Shown here one piece after another: positions 32,953-45,000 of a stretch of DNA of 64,000 nt (positions are counted from its first letter, which is position 1; each line of letters starts with the position of its first letter). The DNA is from Rhizophagus irregularis (Eukaryota; Glomeromycota; Glomeromycetes; Glomerales; Glomeraceae): the NCBI RefSeq assembly GCF_026210795.1, contig NC_089446.1, forward strand, positions 3,997,001 to 4,061,000, written 5' to 3'. The notes under the pieces are model-generated. The model ran no database searches, was not told the DNA's origin, and saw only the letters and a list, made by a program, of their open reading frames with translations. Position numbers and translations under genes: made by a program.

Positions 32953-34811
32953 TTAGTGTATCGTTTTTATATAACTAACTAATCTATCAAGTACCAATCG
33001 AGTTTGTTCTTGATAAACACTATCTTTATAATGTACAGCATCACCTGAATATTCACATATTGGTTGGGTGGTTCCAAAAAAATCTAATAAATCTATATTA
33101 TTGTAACCATCTTTTTGACTTTTATCAACATATTTCTTTAATAATTCATTAACTTTTGTTATCCTAAAATTATTTCTTATTAAATATTGATTTTTATAAT
33201 ATTCTGGTATTTTATTTATATTAACGACATTAGTGGTAATAAATGTAAGTTTTTCTCTATAATTCGCATCATGAATTTGCTGAAATATTTTTTCAAGATA
33301 TTTATCATTACTCTCAACATTCCATCCTGGAGTATGAGATCCAATAGATATAAATGTATAATCTGCTTGTTTTGTTGAACAAATATTTTTTGAACTAATA
33401 GTATTTGAATCACATTGTATATTTTCCATACATTTATCATATTGTTTACAAGATTGTTCAAATGTGTTACTTAATAAAGTTTCCAAACTATAATTACTTT
33501 CCGGAAAATACCATTCATAAGTTAAATAAATTTCTCTTGGACGAGGATCTTTTTCTCCAAGAAAATCTGTTTGTGTATAATTTGCTTTGCAAAAGTATTG
33601 GGTATTTTTACTCTTATTTTGACCATCTTTTATCGCAATACATGAACCTCCTATTTTACCTTGAACTTTATTAAATAATCTTCTTGTATTTGAATCTCCC
33701 AAGAATCTTATCCAAGTATATCTAAAAGGTAAATTATTATAATCAATAAATTTTGGATATCCTTTGTTAAAAACTTGGATTTCTAAAAAGTTCTTATCAG
33801 GATTTTTTGGTATAATACAATTATATGGTATAAATTGTGAAAGATCTCCAGTCCATCTTCCTCTCAATATGGAAATATCAGAACATGAATCAGGTAATTC
33901 AGGTTTTAATCTATCCCATAGAGGAGATTGTTCAACTTTAAATGTGAAACTTCCATTTACAATAACACGATCAATTATTTTTACTTTTGGAGATAATCTT
34001 GGATCTGGTATTTCATCAGATTCGAAAGAATAAATTTCTGTATAATCATAAAATGTTAATCGTACTTGTACTTTATAATCTCCCTGATCCATTAATGGGG
34101 CTTCATATACGAGAACTGATGAATTTGAGGATGAAATTAATTGTGGTGTAAAAATTGTTGTTCCAGTTATTGTAACTCTAAAGAATGTTGATTCTAATTT
34201 ATTTGCTAATGATGGATGACTATTGTAAAAAAGAAAGTTCATAATTAGTTAGAGCTTAGAGGTTTAAACGTGCTGATGCACTATACGTATACTTCTTTGA
34301 CACTTTCGTGTTACTGTATATATTGTGTTACGTCAAAGTAATTTTTGCGTAAATGTTGTAAAATTTTACAATGTTAAACTTACCGAGGTTCTATTATAAT
34401 TCGAATAATGTCCATAACTTGATAAACCGCCTTTATTTCTAATTAAAAATAAAAAAAGATAAAAATATGAATAAATTATTTTTTGAATTATCGAATATAT
34501 ATATATATATATATTTATATACCATCAAGTTTAACGCGAAATTTATATTCATGATTCTCAGTAAATAATGGGTCAATCTCGACATCATCATTTACATTTG
34601 TTATAGGAATAGTAGGAACAGGGGGAATAACGGGAACAGTAGGGATAGTTGGAGTATTTGGCGTAGGAAAGACTATTTCATATGTTATTTCAACAAAATA
34701 TTTATAACATATTAACAATCCAATTATAAATAATAATGGTATAACTCTTTTTAATAAAGCTCCTTTTGTATTTTGATGAAATAATGGTGAAATTATTTTA
34801 GGGTTAAGCAT
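32953..34811 (-). CDS. Type II membrane PC-esterase / NXPE-like protein, 536 aa
   Basis: Three exons: 34523-34811, 34384-34438, 32953-34219, phases consistent (1, then 2). Residues about 20-40 (LLKRVIPLLFIIGLLICYKY) are a single signal-anchor helix with basic residues before it, so the bulk should face the Golgi lumen or cell exterior. A Pro/Thr/Ile stalk follows. Residues about 105-220 look like an immunoglobulin- or filamin-like beta domain (VLVYEAPLMDQGDYKVQVRL). The C-terminal half has an SGNH/PC-esterase pattern: IRFLGDSNTRRLF with GDS at 289-291, and DAVHY with Asp508/His511 as the likely catalytic pair. NXPE and PC-esterase enzymes acetylate or deacetylate glycans. The glycan here is unknown; a wall or glycoprotein polysaccharide is inferred. 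The exon 2 acceptor was chosen because only it keeps phase with both neighbours. Confidence 0.7.
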
Positions 34812-37005
34812 ATTTTATGATTGAAAAGAAGGAGGGAGAATATATATATATATATATATATACAGGGATATTCGAAAGTTTAAAAATAAATATGAATATT
34901 TTGTGTCTTTTCCTAATAAAGATTGTTAATAAAAAAGAGTGTATTGTTTTTTAACGAAAATATTTCAGCTAATTGCAAAACATTGATATTTTAAACGCAT
35001 CTTATATAAATTGTTGCCCGACGAAATACACGTGACTTTTTGTTAAAAGCCCACTTGTGTAAAAATCATGAACTATGTAAAATGTACAGAAAAGTCAATT
35101 GTTATGAATTACACGAAATAACTAAACTAAACTTTATAATAGACAAGGAAATTATTATGCATTTTATGCATTTCTATCTTAGATATACTGTATCGTATCT
35201 ATAAAATATTCTGTATTTGGTCGTTTCCTAAATTAATGCGACAACGTAAAATATCAAAAAAACTATAAATCTTTTATGCATATTGCCGAATACACAACGT
35301 ATTTATTATTGTTCCCTTGTAATATTATTATGCATTTATGTGTTCGCTCGTTCGCTTATAAATTATTAAATTTTAATTTACTCAAATGAAAATGATTTTA
35401 AAAGAATTATCATGTAATGTAATACGTTATAGACGTTATCCAACAAAAGAAAATACTTTTTACTAGTCATATGGCGTTAAATCAAAAGAAATTCTACAAA
35501 TAATACATCTATCCTATTAAAATGAGGTAATTATTTATTTTATGATTACGGAAAGTGTTTGAATAGCAAAAGATATTGTTATTTGGAAATGGATATTTCT
35601 CCCATCCAATAATAATTGCTCGAGATTAATTCGAAATATCTACAATCCAATCATGATAAAATAATTGATGTCTTAAAGTCCATAAAGTTTTAATGTTTGA
35701 ACGTTAATTACGATAATTACGATAATTATGGTTGTTCTTGTTTATTTATTATATAAATTAGGAACCCAGAAACTTTTCCCCGTCTCCGTCTCCCCGTTAG
35801 CGATTTTCGATAATTAAATTTCGCAGTTAACAAATATGGTGAATAAAGTTTATGACGTATTATTTTACATTAAGTAATTTCCTATTTAGTCGAATCAATA
35901 TTTAATTATTTGGTAAAAATTTTGAAACGCCTTTTCAAATTTCTATTAAGAAATTTCCAAATTTAATTAAGCTTTAAAAAAAAGCCATGTCTTATTATTA
36001 TTAAAAAAACCATTTCCAAAATCGTTATTTAAATTTAATATTTAATTACATTGTTTGAACCCTTTTTTTTATTTTGATCATCTGTTTATCATAAAAATTA
36101 AATTTCTAGATTTCCATTTTACGAACGCCTGCGTGAATCTAACCTTTTTTTTTCTCCTTAAATATTTGAATATTAAAACTATTATATAATTGATTTTCCA
36201 GAATCCTCGAATCCCGATATTTTATAAATTTTACAGTTTCTTTTTTCTTCCTCATTTTGATTTCTTATTTTGACTTCTTATTAGAAATTTTTAATTTAAA
36301 AAACTTTCGTAATGAAGTACTAAAAGAAAATTTTTCGATAACCAATTTAGGTAAGTTCAATTACTGCGACTCGGATTTCGTGTAAATTACGTGGGTATTG
36401 CTGGTACTACTACGCAATTCGTACAACTTTGTACAACTTGACAGAGTCATATTATTGGCTAAGAATTGCATAAAAGCGAAAAAAAGATGTTATTATTGTT
36501 ATTATTTTGCGGCGCAAAAAAAAAAAGATAGATATAAATATAGTTTAACCTTAAAAAAATAATTCATTTTTTGGGGGGAGGATCATGAAAATTGTGATAA
36601 AACAAATCAAAGGACAAAGGATTCAATCTCGCCTTAAAAATTTCTTTGATTACCTTTTCACAGTTATATTTTTGGTGATTCACATTGTTTCACTGATATA
36701 CAATGTATTCTAATTTTGGCTTATCAAAGGTAGTACTCTTTTTTACTAAAAGAACAACGGCTTTTTTTGCGCATAATAAGACGACATAAAGAAAAAAAGC
36801 TTGAAAATCTACAACTAAATATATCAATGATATATGTTGCATCATTTGAACCCCATATGGATAGTGTTTCAAAAAGGGTAAATTCCACGTGAGAGGTATA
36901 ATTAACCCAAATTTGAATTATTATTTTTTTTTTTTATGTAATAATTATTATATAATCCACTCCCTCATTTTTTTTTACAGATTTTGAATTTTATAAAATT
37001 ACTTT

Positions 37006-37042
<37 letters not shown>

Positions 37043-37059
37043 TAATTTATTATAACAAA
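34812..37059. other. Intergenic, (AT)n run and poly-T
   Basis: No gene supported. (AT)n at about 34841-34862 lies just upstream of the PC-esterase gene, and a T run of over 20 bases at about 37011-37037 precedes the GTPase start. Several CACGTG palindromes were seen but are not tied to a gene. Confidence 0.5.
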
Positions 37060-38520
37060 ATGGTAAGAAATATGGATATAATATTTACTCTATTTTACTC
37101 TATATAGTTTTTATATAAATTTCAATTAAATTAAATTACTTTCATTATAATGAATCATATTCTCTCTTAGCATGTTCACGATAATGAGTTAGGGAAAAAA
37201 ACAATATTGGCTATCGGAGGAACAGGAACTGGTAAGAGTACGTTTGGAAGAATAGTTTTTGGAGTAAATGCTATACCAGGAGGAGGGTCAGATTCAATAA
37301 CAAAACAAACAGTTTTATATGAAAATGATAAATATAGATATATAGATACTCCAGGATTTTCTGATAGTGGAGGTAGTGATGATTCAGAAATATTTCGTAA
37401 TATGTTAACTTTAATGCAAAAGAATTCAGTAAATAACAAATTTAAGATTGATTTTATATTATGGTTTTGTTTGGAAAGTGAACGTTGTGATCAAACTTTA
37501 CAACGTGGTGCTAGTTTTATACAAAATTTAGTTGAATATGCTGATTTAAATGAATTTGATGGTAATATTTGGAAAAGTGTTTTAATTATTATTAAAGGTC
37601 CAATGTTATCTCCAAGTTTATGTGAAGGTTCTAAAATAGCTGCTAAATTGGCTATGATGAAATTTATTAATGAAAAAAATCTTGATGTTGATGAATGTAA
37701 TATTAAAGTTGATCATTTAGCTTGTTGGATTTTTGATTTAAATGATAATTCAAGTGATATTTATAAAACTATGTCTATTGAACAAAGATTAAGTTGGAAT
37801 GTTTATTTAAAAGATGAAATTGGTGAAAAAGTTAGAAATAGAATCTCTTACTTACCTTTTGGTGTGGAAATTTTTTTTATACAAGCAAAATGTAAAAGAT
37901 GTAATTGTTTAGGAGATCCTAGATTATTTGATAAACATTGTCATCCAAATATTAACCCTTCTCCAAGACATAATATTCATGTTGAACGTTATCATCCTAA
38001 TAATTTAATTAGAGATCATTCAGGTCCAGTTATTCTTGTTCATTCTGATAGACCTAGATCTTCTACAGGAAAAATCTTACCTACTATGATTTCTGGTGCA
38101 ATAACAGGTGCTGCAGCAGCTGCTAGGCCCGCATCTGCTGCCGGTCCGGCTGGATTAGCCGCGGGAACGATCGCTGGTGGTATCGTAGGAGCCGCTGCCG
38201 GTGTCATTTTATCATCTAATGAAAAATGTAGGGATTGTCATCGTTCTTTTTTAGAACAAGGATGTGTTAAACAATGTTCAGGTTGTAATAGATTTTGGGG
38301 TGAAAGTGGTTGTAGATGGAAATATACTTGTTGTGGATGGGAAGAAACTAAATCTGGTTGCGAAACGAGACATATTTGTGGAACTCCTGAATGTGATATA
38401 GAAATTGATCCTTGTATTTGTGGTGCTTGTGGAATGTTATTAGGAACGGAAGGTTGTACGAAAGATATCGAACATGATGTAGTTTGTAATGATGAAGGAA
38501 GTGATACCGAATCATTTTAA
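37060..38520 (+). CDS. GIMAP/AIG1-like GTPase with glycine-rich segment and Cys-rich tail, 450 aa
   Basis: Exon 2 (37171-38520) encodes nearly all of the protein but has no ATG at its start. The ATG at 37060-37062 sits directly on a GTAAGA donor, so exon 1 codes for Met alone, and the 108-base intron ends CTCTTAG. The G domain spans residues 12 to about 210: P-loop GGTGTGKST (17-25), DTPGF (60-64) and a conserved-box-like SERCDQTL. A canonical NKxD motif is not obvious, as in many AIG1-type GTPases. Residues about 307-348 are Gly/Ala-rich and hydrophobic (GAITGAAAAA ... GTIAGGIVGAAAGVI), a glycine-zipper-like membrane segment with unusually GC-rich codons. Residues 354-440 hold about 16 Cys in CxxC pairs, probably zinc-binding. 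GIMAP proteins act in membrane and immune-type responses in plants and animals; the fungal role is unknown. Confidence 0.75.
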
Positions 38521-39550
38521 AAATATATATATATATATATAATATAAATTATAATTAATATATATAATTTAGTCTTTATTTAGTATACATATATAATTAG
38601 ATAGCCCTAATCCTTGTTTCATAAAAAAAAATATATATAATTATTTATACTATTTAAACTGTATATCTGAACTTTATTTTAGATAGTATATATATATTTT
38701 ATTTATATTTATAATTACTATTTTGTATAATAAATATAGTATTAATAAGCGTAATGTTGTTGCCACAATGGCACAGTAAAAAACTGCGTTCTATATGATC
38801 TATAATACCTAATAGGTATTATCGGAGAATTGGCTTAATTACATCATCGACTTGGCATTTTCTTGCGTATTATGTGTATTATGTCACAATTGTATTAATT
38901 GTTAAACTTTTTTTTTTTGATAATTGGACCACATCCGTGTATATTATTAGACAGATTCTCCAGACGAACGCGCTATTGGAATTATTACTTTTATTACAGA
39001 ATATTCTAAATATAATTCTATACAATTATTAACACTCGGTTAACGCGCCATACAACGCTATGTTCGCAAAATAATTCATTATAATCAAATCATTGTATCA
39101 TTATTTCTAAATCTTGGCATCTTTTTCCTTGGCATCTTCTCAAATTCTAATATCTTCTCAAAGTTAAAAAATGGTTCATATTTGTAACTTCACATGAATC
39201 TGAAAAAATATGTATATTGGATTGTTTTCCATTCGAATGAATCTCTTTTCATTCTGAAATTCTCGGATGTAAAAAGACCTGTGCGAAAAAATTTTAATAA
39301 TAATGCACATTTTTATTTCACATAAACCGTTTCAAAGACAATCAAGAAAAAACTTTGTTTTATAAAAAAAAAAGGGTAAAACATTTTCCTGAATTTAATA
39401 ATGGTATAACGCATCTATGAACGTTAAATACTAGCATACTAATATATACGTGTTTTTGTTCCTTTCTGTGTCTTCATAATTTGTAATCAGCCATTTTACC
39501 ATTCATCATTTCACCATTTAAAAATTGGTAACACGTGATTAGAGATGTGC

Positions 39551-39604
39551 CATGCGCATTATGCGTTACATGATGTGATGCGTATAATGCGCATTATGCG
39601 CATG
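39551..39604. repeat. Imperfect palindrome of ATGCGCATTATGCG units
   Basis: CATGCGCATTATGCG is followed 24 bases later by CGCATTATGCGCATG, its reverse complement with one mismatch. A hairpin is possible. Confidence 0.6.
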
Positions 39605-40291
39605 ATAAATTTTGTTTTATTATATCGTAATTTTGGTAAAAATTATACCTTAACTCTAGCTAGAATTATAAATGTTATTTAGATTTTTTACAAAAAAAAA
39701 TTGTTTTTTTTTGTAGCAAAAAGATATCTATCTGTTCCAACATTCACATTCATCTGCTGCATCTGAGAAGAAATTGGTTGGCTTTTGCATATATTCATGA
39801 TATATTGAAATGATCGTATTTTTTTTTGACCTTATGCGCATAGTCTCTACATGTGATAAATAAAATTTTTACTGCGATTAATAAACGATAATCATGCAAG
39901 ATAAAGTTAATAACTAACTAAATTTCGATAAACTATAATTATAATCAGTCTATATAGAGTATATATAGAGTATAAAATTACAGGTTTCTGATATTTTTGA
40001 CCAAAAGAAATCAGAAATCTTTACAGAAGAAAGAAATTTCCTTCTTGAATAAATGCGCTGTATAACACAAATTCCAACAATGATAAAAGTAAAAAATTTC
40101 ATTCAATAAATAAATAAGTACAGATTACTTTGATAAAAAACAAAGATTTTAAATGGTGCAACATAATAATATAATTAAGTTAAGAATAAATGAAGTAATC
40201 AATCTGCAAGAATAATTACCAAATTTTATATATCAATACATGTGGATCGGTGTTCTATATAACATCCAAAGTAAGAAAAACAACATAAAAT

Positions 40292-40350
40292 TATACTCAA
40301 AATATACTCAAAATATACTCAAAATTTACTCAAATTTACTCAAAATATAC
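40292..40350. repeat. Short tandem repeat of ATACTCAAAAT
   Basis: Five slightly varied copies of an 11-base unit occur about 430 bases upstream of the DUF4419 gene. Confidence 0.7.
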
Positions 40351-40775
40351 TTGGAATACACATTTAAAAATTTTAAATTACGCTAAGTGTAATTCAAGTA
40401 TATTTTAAATCTACTAGAATATTTAAAGCAATTTTCTTTTGATAGGGAAAAACCGCAATATAAGAATATCGATAAAATATAAAAAGTACAAACTAGTAAT
40501 CAACAAAAATTTTTTGTAAATGCATGCAGATTTCATTTTCAAAATTCCATACACGTTTTCTTTTTTTTCTATCAAATATTATATAAAAAGTATAATCACA
40601 ATTGTATTACGGCGCACATTTTAGATTAACTTTGTTTATTTGTTATTCAAATTACTATTGTGTACTTCAAACTGCTTTGAATAAATAATTTATACGTTAT
40701 ATTAAAAAAAAAAAAAGGAATATAAACAACGGCTTTTCCGTTCATTTTTAACCCATTTTTATAAAAAAAAAAAGA

Positions 40776-41903
40776 ATGAAAAATTATTATTCATTAAAAA
40801 CTCCAAAAAGTACACAAATTCTTGATAAAAATATTAAAGTTGATAAAACGATTAGACCTCATATACCCATTGAAACACAAATTTCAAATGTATTTGAAAT
40901 CGAGACTGAAAAAATTCACGCATATACAAGTGAAAGTATTACTGTACTTGAAAAAATGCAATGTCGTCACGGATTAGTGGCAGCAGTATTGCAAGCTTAT
41001 AATGGACATCAACATTTATGTTTTTCACCTGATGATATTTGGTTAACAATAGCTCAAGGTGTCAACTCTCATATTAATTTATATTCTGATAAATATAAAA
41101 ATAAGTTTGTAAAATTTAACGAAAACCAAAAAATCGTTTTAAATGATGATAATTCATTAAAAAGAGATTGGTCAAAATGTATAAAAGATCTCGTTAAAGA
41201 AACTTCCAATCATATCGAAAAAATTGATTTAAAATCTTTATTGGAATGCGATTTTTCTACAAGTACTTCAACTACAATCACCGCAAGTCGTGTAATATTA
41301 CTTGATTCTATAAAAAATTATTTTTCTTATAATATAGAAATGTTTTGTGGTATACCTAAAATTACCTTAGAAGGTAAACTTGAAGATTGGTTACTAATTC
41401 AAGAAAAATTGATTCAATTACGTAATTTAAATTTGGATTTGGATTTTTGGTTAAATGATTTGGATTCAATCATTCGTCAATTTATTGAAACTTTTAAAGG
41501 AAATGTTGATGAACAATTTTGGAAAAATATTGCAAGAGAAGAATATGGATGTGGTGGTCCTCCTGAATTAAATGGTTGGATTACAAAATTCTTTCCTTAT
41601 GATTGTGAAGGAAACTTGGTCGATAATTGGTTAGATGAATCCACTTTACCAGATGGTAGAATTACTATTAAATTTAACATTGAAAAGAAGGGAGAAGAAG
41701 AAGAAGAAGAAGAAGAAGAAGAATTAATTTTCGTAACCGGATTTTTAGGTGTAAGACAACAAATTATTGAAAATTCAGATGGTGAAGTTATCGTAAAACC
41801 AGTTATTGGTTGGGCTATTATTGATGATATTGATGAAGATTTTGAAAATAATTTAATAATGCATGATAATATTAGTAAAAAAACCAAATTATTTTGGTGT
41901 TAA
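40776..41903 (+). CDS. DUF4419 family protein, 375 aa
   Basis: Single exon beginning MKNYYSLKTPKSTQILDK. DUF4419 hallmarks are visible in order: VLQAYNGHQHLCFSPDDIWL with TIAQG at about 71-95, LLECDFSTSTSTTITASRVI at about 155-175, CGIPKITLEGKLEDWLLIQE at about 195-215, a Leu/Trp-rich segment DLDFWLNDLDSIIRQF, and FVTGFLGVRQ ... PVIGWAIIDD at the C-terminus. The family is widespread in fungi and other eukaryotes, and no biochemical function is established to my knowledge. A run of about ten Glu near residues 307-317 is encoded by a GAA/GAG triplet repeat that could vary in length. A paralogue at 46908-48026 faces it across the tandem repeat array. A poly-A tract lies just before the ATG. Confidence 0.82.
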   Translation: MKNYYSLKTPKSTQILDKNIKVDKTIRPHIPIETQISNVFEIETEKIHAYTSESITVLEKMQCRHGLVAAVLQAYNGHQHLCFSPDDIWLTIAQGVNSHINLYSDKYKNKFVKFNENQKIVLNDDNSLKRDWSKCIKDLVKETSNHIEKIDLKSLLECDFSTSTSTTITASRVILLDSIKNYFSYNIEMFCGIPKITLEGKLEDWLLIQEKLIQLRNLNLDLDFWLNDLDSIIRQFIETFKGNVDEQFWKNIAREEYGCGGPPELNGWITKFFPYDCEGNLVDNWLDESTLPDGRITIKFNIEKKGEEEEEEEEEELIFVTGFLGVRQQIIENSDGEVIVKPVIGWAIIDDIDEDFENNLIMHDNISKKTKLFWC

Positions 41904-42099
41904 AAACAAAATTTTGTATATAAATCAATGATTTTCTTTTTTTTTGTATATACAGAAAGTTTTTTTTTTCTCTTTTCTTGGTGTAACATTTATTTTTTAC
42001 AATTTGTGGAAATATGATAAGATGATAAGGTGGGAACAATATAAAAGTTGTACTTTTATTAGTTATTTTTTAGTGGTTATTTCATATATTTTTAATAAA

Positions 42100-45000
42100 A
42101 AATGACATGAACGAATAAAAGTTTAAGAAATTTTCTAATGGAGTAACTTAAAAAAGAAATGAGCGTAACTCGTAACGTAACTAGGTAACGCGATTCACGG
42201 TGATGTAACATAAAATTATACAGATGCAGTAAGTGGGAGTTCGCGACCACATTAATTGGTAAGATGAAGATGTTTATAGATAGTACCTAAGACTTCTTAG
42301 CAGTGATGTGCTCTTGGAAGTTTGGAAGCTCTATTGGAAGCTCCTTTGGAAAGATTGGGGCCTGTAAAAAAAGTCGATCCGTTTTTTATATTCTTCTTTT
42401 TTTCCGTAAAAGGCTCATATTTCCGGAATTAATAACCTTATATCACGGAATTTATCGAATCATTTACATTTTCTGTGAATGAATCCGGGAAAGGCTCATT
42501 TTTGCGGAGTTGTTACAGAAATAACGGATAAAATTTTTTATAGACAGTTTTTTAATTATACGGCAGCATTTCTCTGGTTAAATTATTGACAATTTTTTTT
42601 AAAAAAATTTCGGAGTAGCAATGACTACATAGAAACTTATTACAAGAGTCTGATAGTAGTACCAATGAAAACTGAACAACTACGTCGCCCGGGGACCACT
42701 TTACTCCGATAATTTATTGATAATTTCACAATTAATATATAAATAAACGTTTGTCACGTGAACATCGAACGTTCGCAAGATAAGAAATACGCACCATTGC
42801 TATGTTGTTATCCCAAAAATAGATAAAATTTTTCTTTTTTGTCCTGTTTAAACATGTTTTATTTTTTTTGTTTAGACCGTCAGGCCAATCAACAAATACT
42901 GCATAATCTATAAGGATAATATATTGTCTCGTATATTATTTTTGATTATATTGATATCATATGAAATTGTGATAACGATGTTTTAAAAATAGATTATTTT
43001 GGTAAAATCGATTTTTATTTGGATTAATCGACGCGTATCTGACTAGTGCAATATTTTTTAGTAGTGCATTGACTACATTCATAAACGATTATATAAATTT
43101 TCTAATTGGACATAACGAACGTAATTCATTCGTAACATAACGTACTGTAACTTGTAGGTAACGTGATTCACAGTAACATAAAATCATTGATAACTTAACA
43201 CATAATATTTGAAATAAAAAACGTTCCATTCTGCAAGATAAATGATACGATGAAATGAAATGGTACCATTGTCATCATGCTATTTTAAAAATAGATGAAC
43301 ATTTTTCTTTTTTTATCCTGTTTAAACATGTTTAATTTCCAAAAGATAGTCAAAGTTTCCCAAGCCATCAGACTCCATGTGTTTGTAAATATTTGTTACT
43401 GCATATCAGGTAAATTCATAAGATAACGAAACTTGACAATTCTTTTTTTACACTTGGAACAAAGAATGTACTTTATAACTATAAGGATGATATATATTAT
43501 ATTGATATCATATTAATAAATAGTTTTATTTGTGAAAAGTAGGATTAATCAACGTGTATCTGCCTAGCTAGTATAGACTAATGGCAAATAAATGGATTAA
43601 TACCATTTGCAATATTTTTTAGTACATTGACTACATTCATATATTTTAATAACCGATTAGTTACTAATTGGACATACGTACTGTAATTCATTCATAACGT
43701 AAAGTAACTTGTAGGTAACGTGATTCAAAGTAACATAACATAAAATCATTGATAACTTAACGCATTATATTTGAAATAAACATAAACATTGAACGTTCCG
43801 TCTGCAAAATAAATGATACGATGAAATGAAACGGTACCATTGCTATCATGCTATTTTAAAAATAGATGAAAATTTTTCTTTTTTATCCTGTTTAAACATG
43901 TTTAATTTCCAAAAAAATTTTTAAGATCGTCAAAGTTTCCCAAGCCATCAGACTCCATGTGTTTGTAAATATTTGTTATCAAGTTATCCAACAAATACTG
44001 CATATCAGGTAAATTCATAAGATAACAGAACTTGACAATTCTTTTTTTTACACTTGGAACAAAGAATGTACTTTTATAACTATAAGGATAATATATATTA
44101 TATTGATATCATATGAAATTGTGATAACGATGTTAAATTGAATATTTTGATGATAGAAAAAAATAAATCGATTTTTTTTGTATACATAGAAAGTTTTATT
44201 TGTGAAAAGTAGGATTAATCAACGCGTATCTGCCTAGCTAATATAGACTAATGGTAATAAATGGATTAATACCATTCGCAATATTTTTTAGTACATTGAC
44301 TACATTCATATATTTTTAATAACCGATTAGTTACTAATTGGACATACGTACTGTAATTCATTCATAACGTAAAGTAACTTGTAGGTAACGTGATTCACAG
44401 TAACATAACATAAAATCATTGATAACTTAACACATTATATTTGAAATAAACATGAATATTGAACGTTCCGTCTGCAAAATAAATGATACGATGAAATGAA
44501 ACGGACCATTGCTATCATCTATTCTAAAAATAGATGAAAAATTTTCTTTTTTATCTTGTTTAAACATGTTTAATTTCCAAAATTTTGTAAATATTTTACA
44601 AATAACCATTATCAAATTATGTAAATCAATACTGCATATCAGGTAACACGAGAAGCCACTCGAAACTTGGCAATTCTTTTTCTTATACTTAGTATATAAT
44701 TGTCTCGTATATTATATTGATATCATATGAAATTGTGATAACGGAATGTTAAATAATTTTTTTGGTTAAAAATATTAAAAAAAAATTTTTGACGAGAAAT
44801 GATTTCATTCTCACAATTATGCAACATTGGGTTAATCAACACGTAAACACGCAAATCCGTCTAATAGTAATAAATGGAATTGTACATTTTGCAATATTTT
44901 TAGTAGCACATTCATATATCAGTTTAATAAACCGTGTAAGGTTATACGAACGTAATTCATTCGTAACGTAACTTGCAGGTAACGTGATTCACAGTGACGT

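Larger units (their letters stand above)
38521..40775. other. Intergenic with small repeats
   Basis: No gene seen. Contains an (AT)n run just after the GTPase stop, a palindromic GCGCAT cluster at 39551-39604, and an 11-base tandem repeat at 40292-40350. Confidence 0.5.

Noticed and set aside
44762-44971. 69-codon frame inside the tandem array
   Set aside because: Not conserved in the other repeat units, so not a coding repeat.
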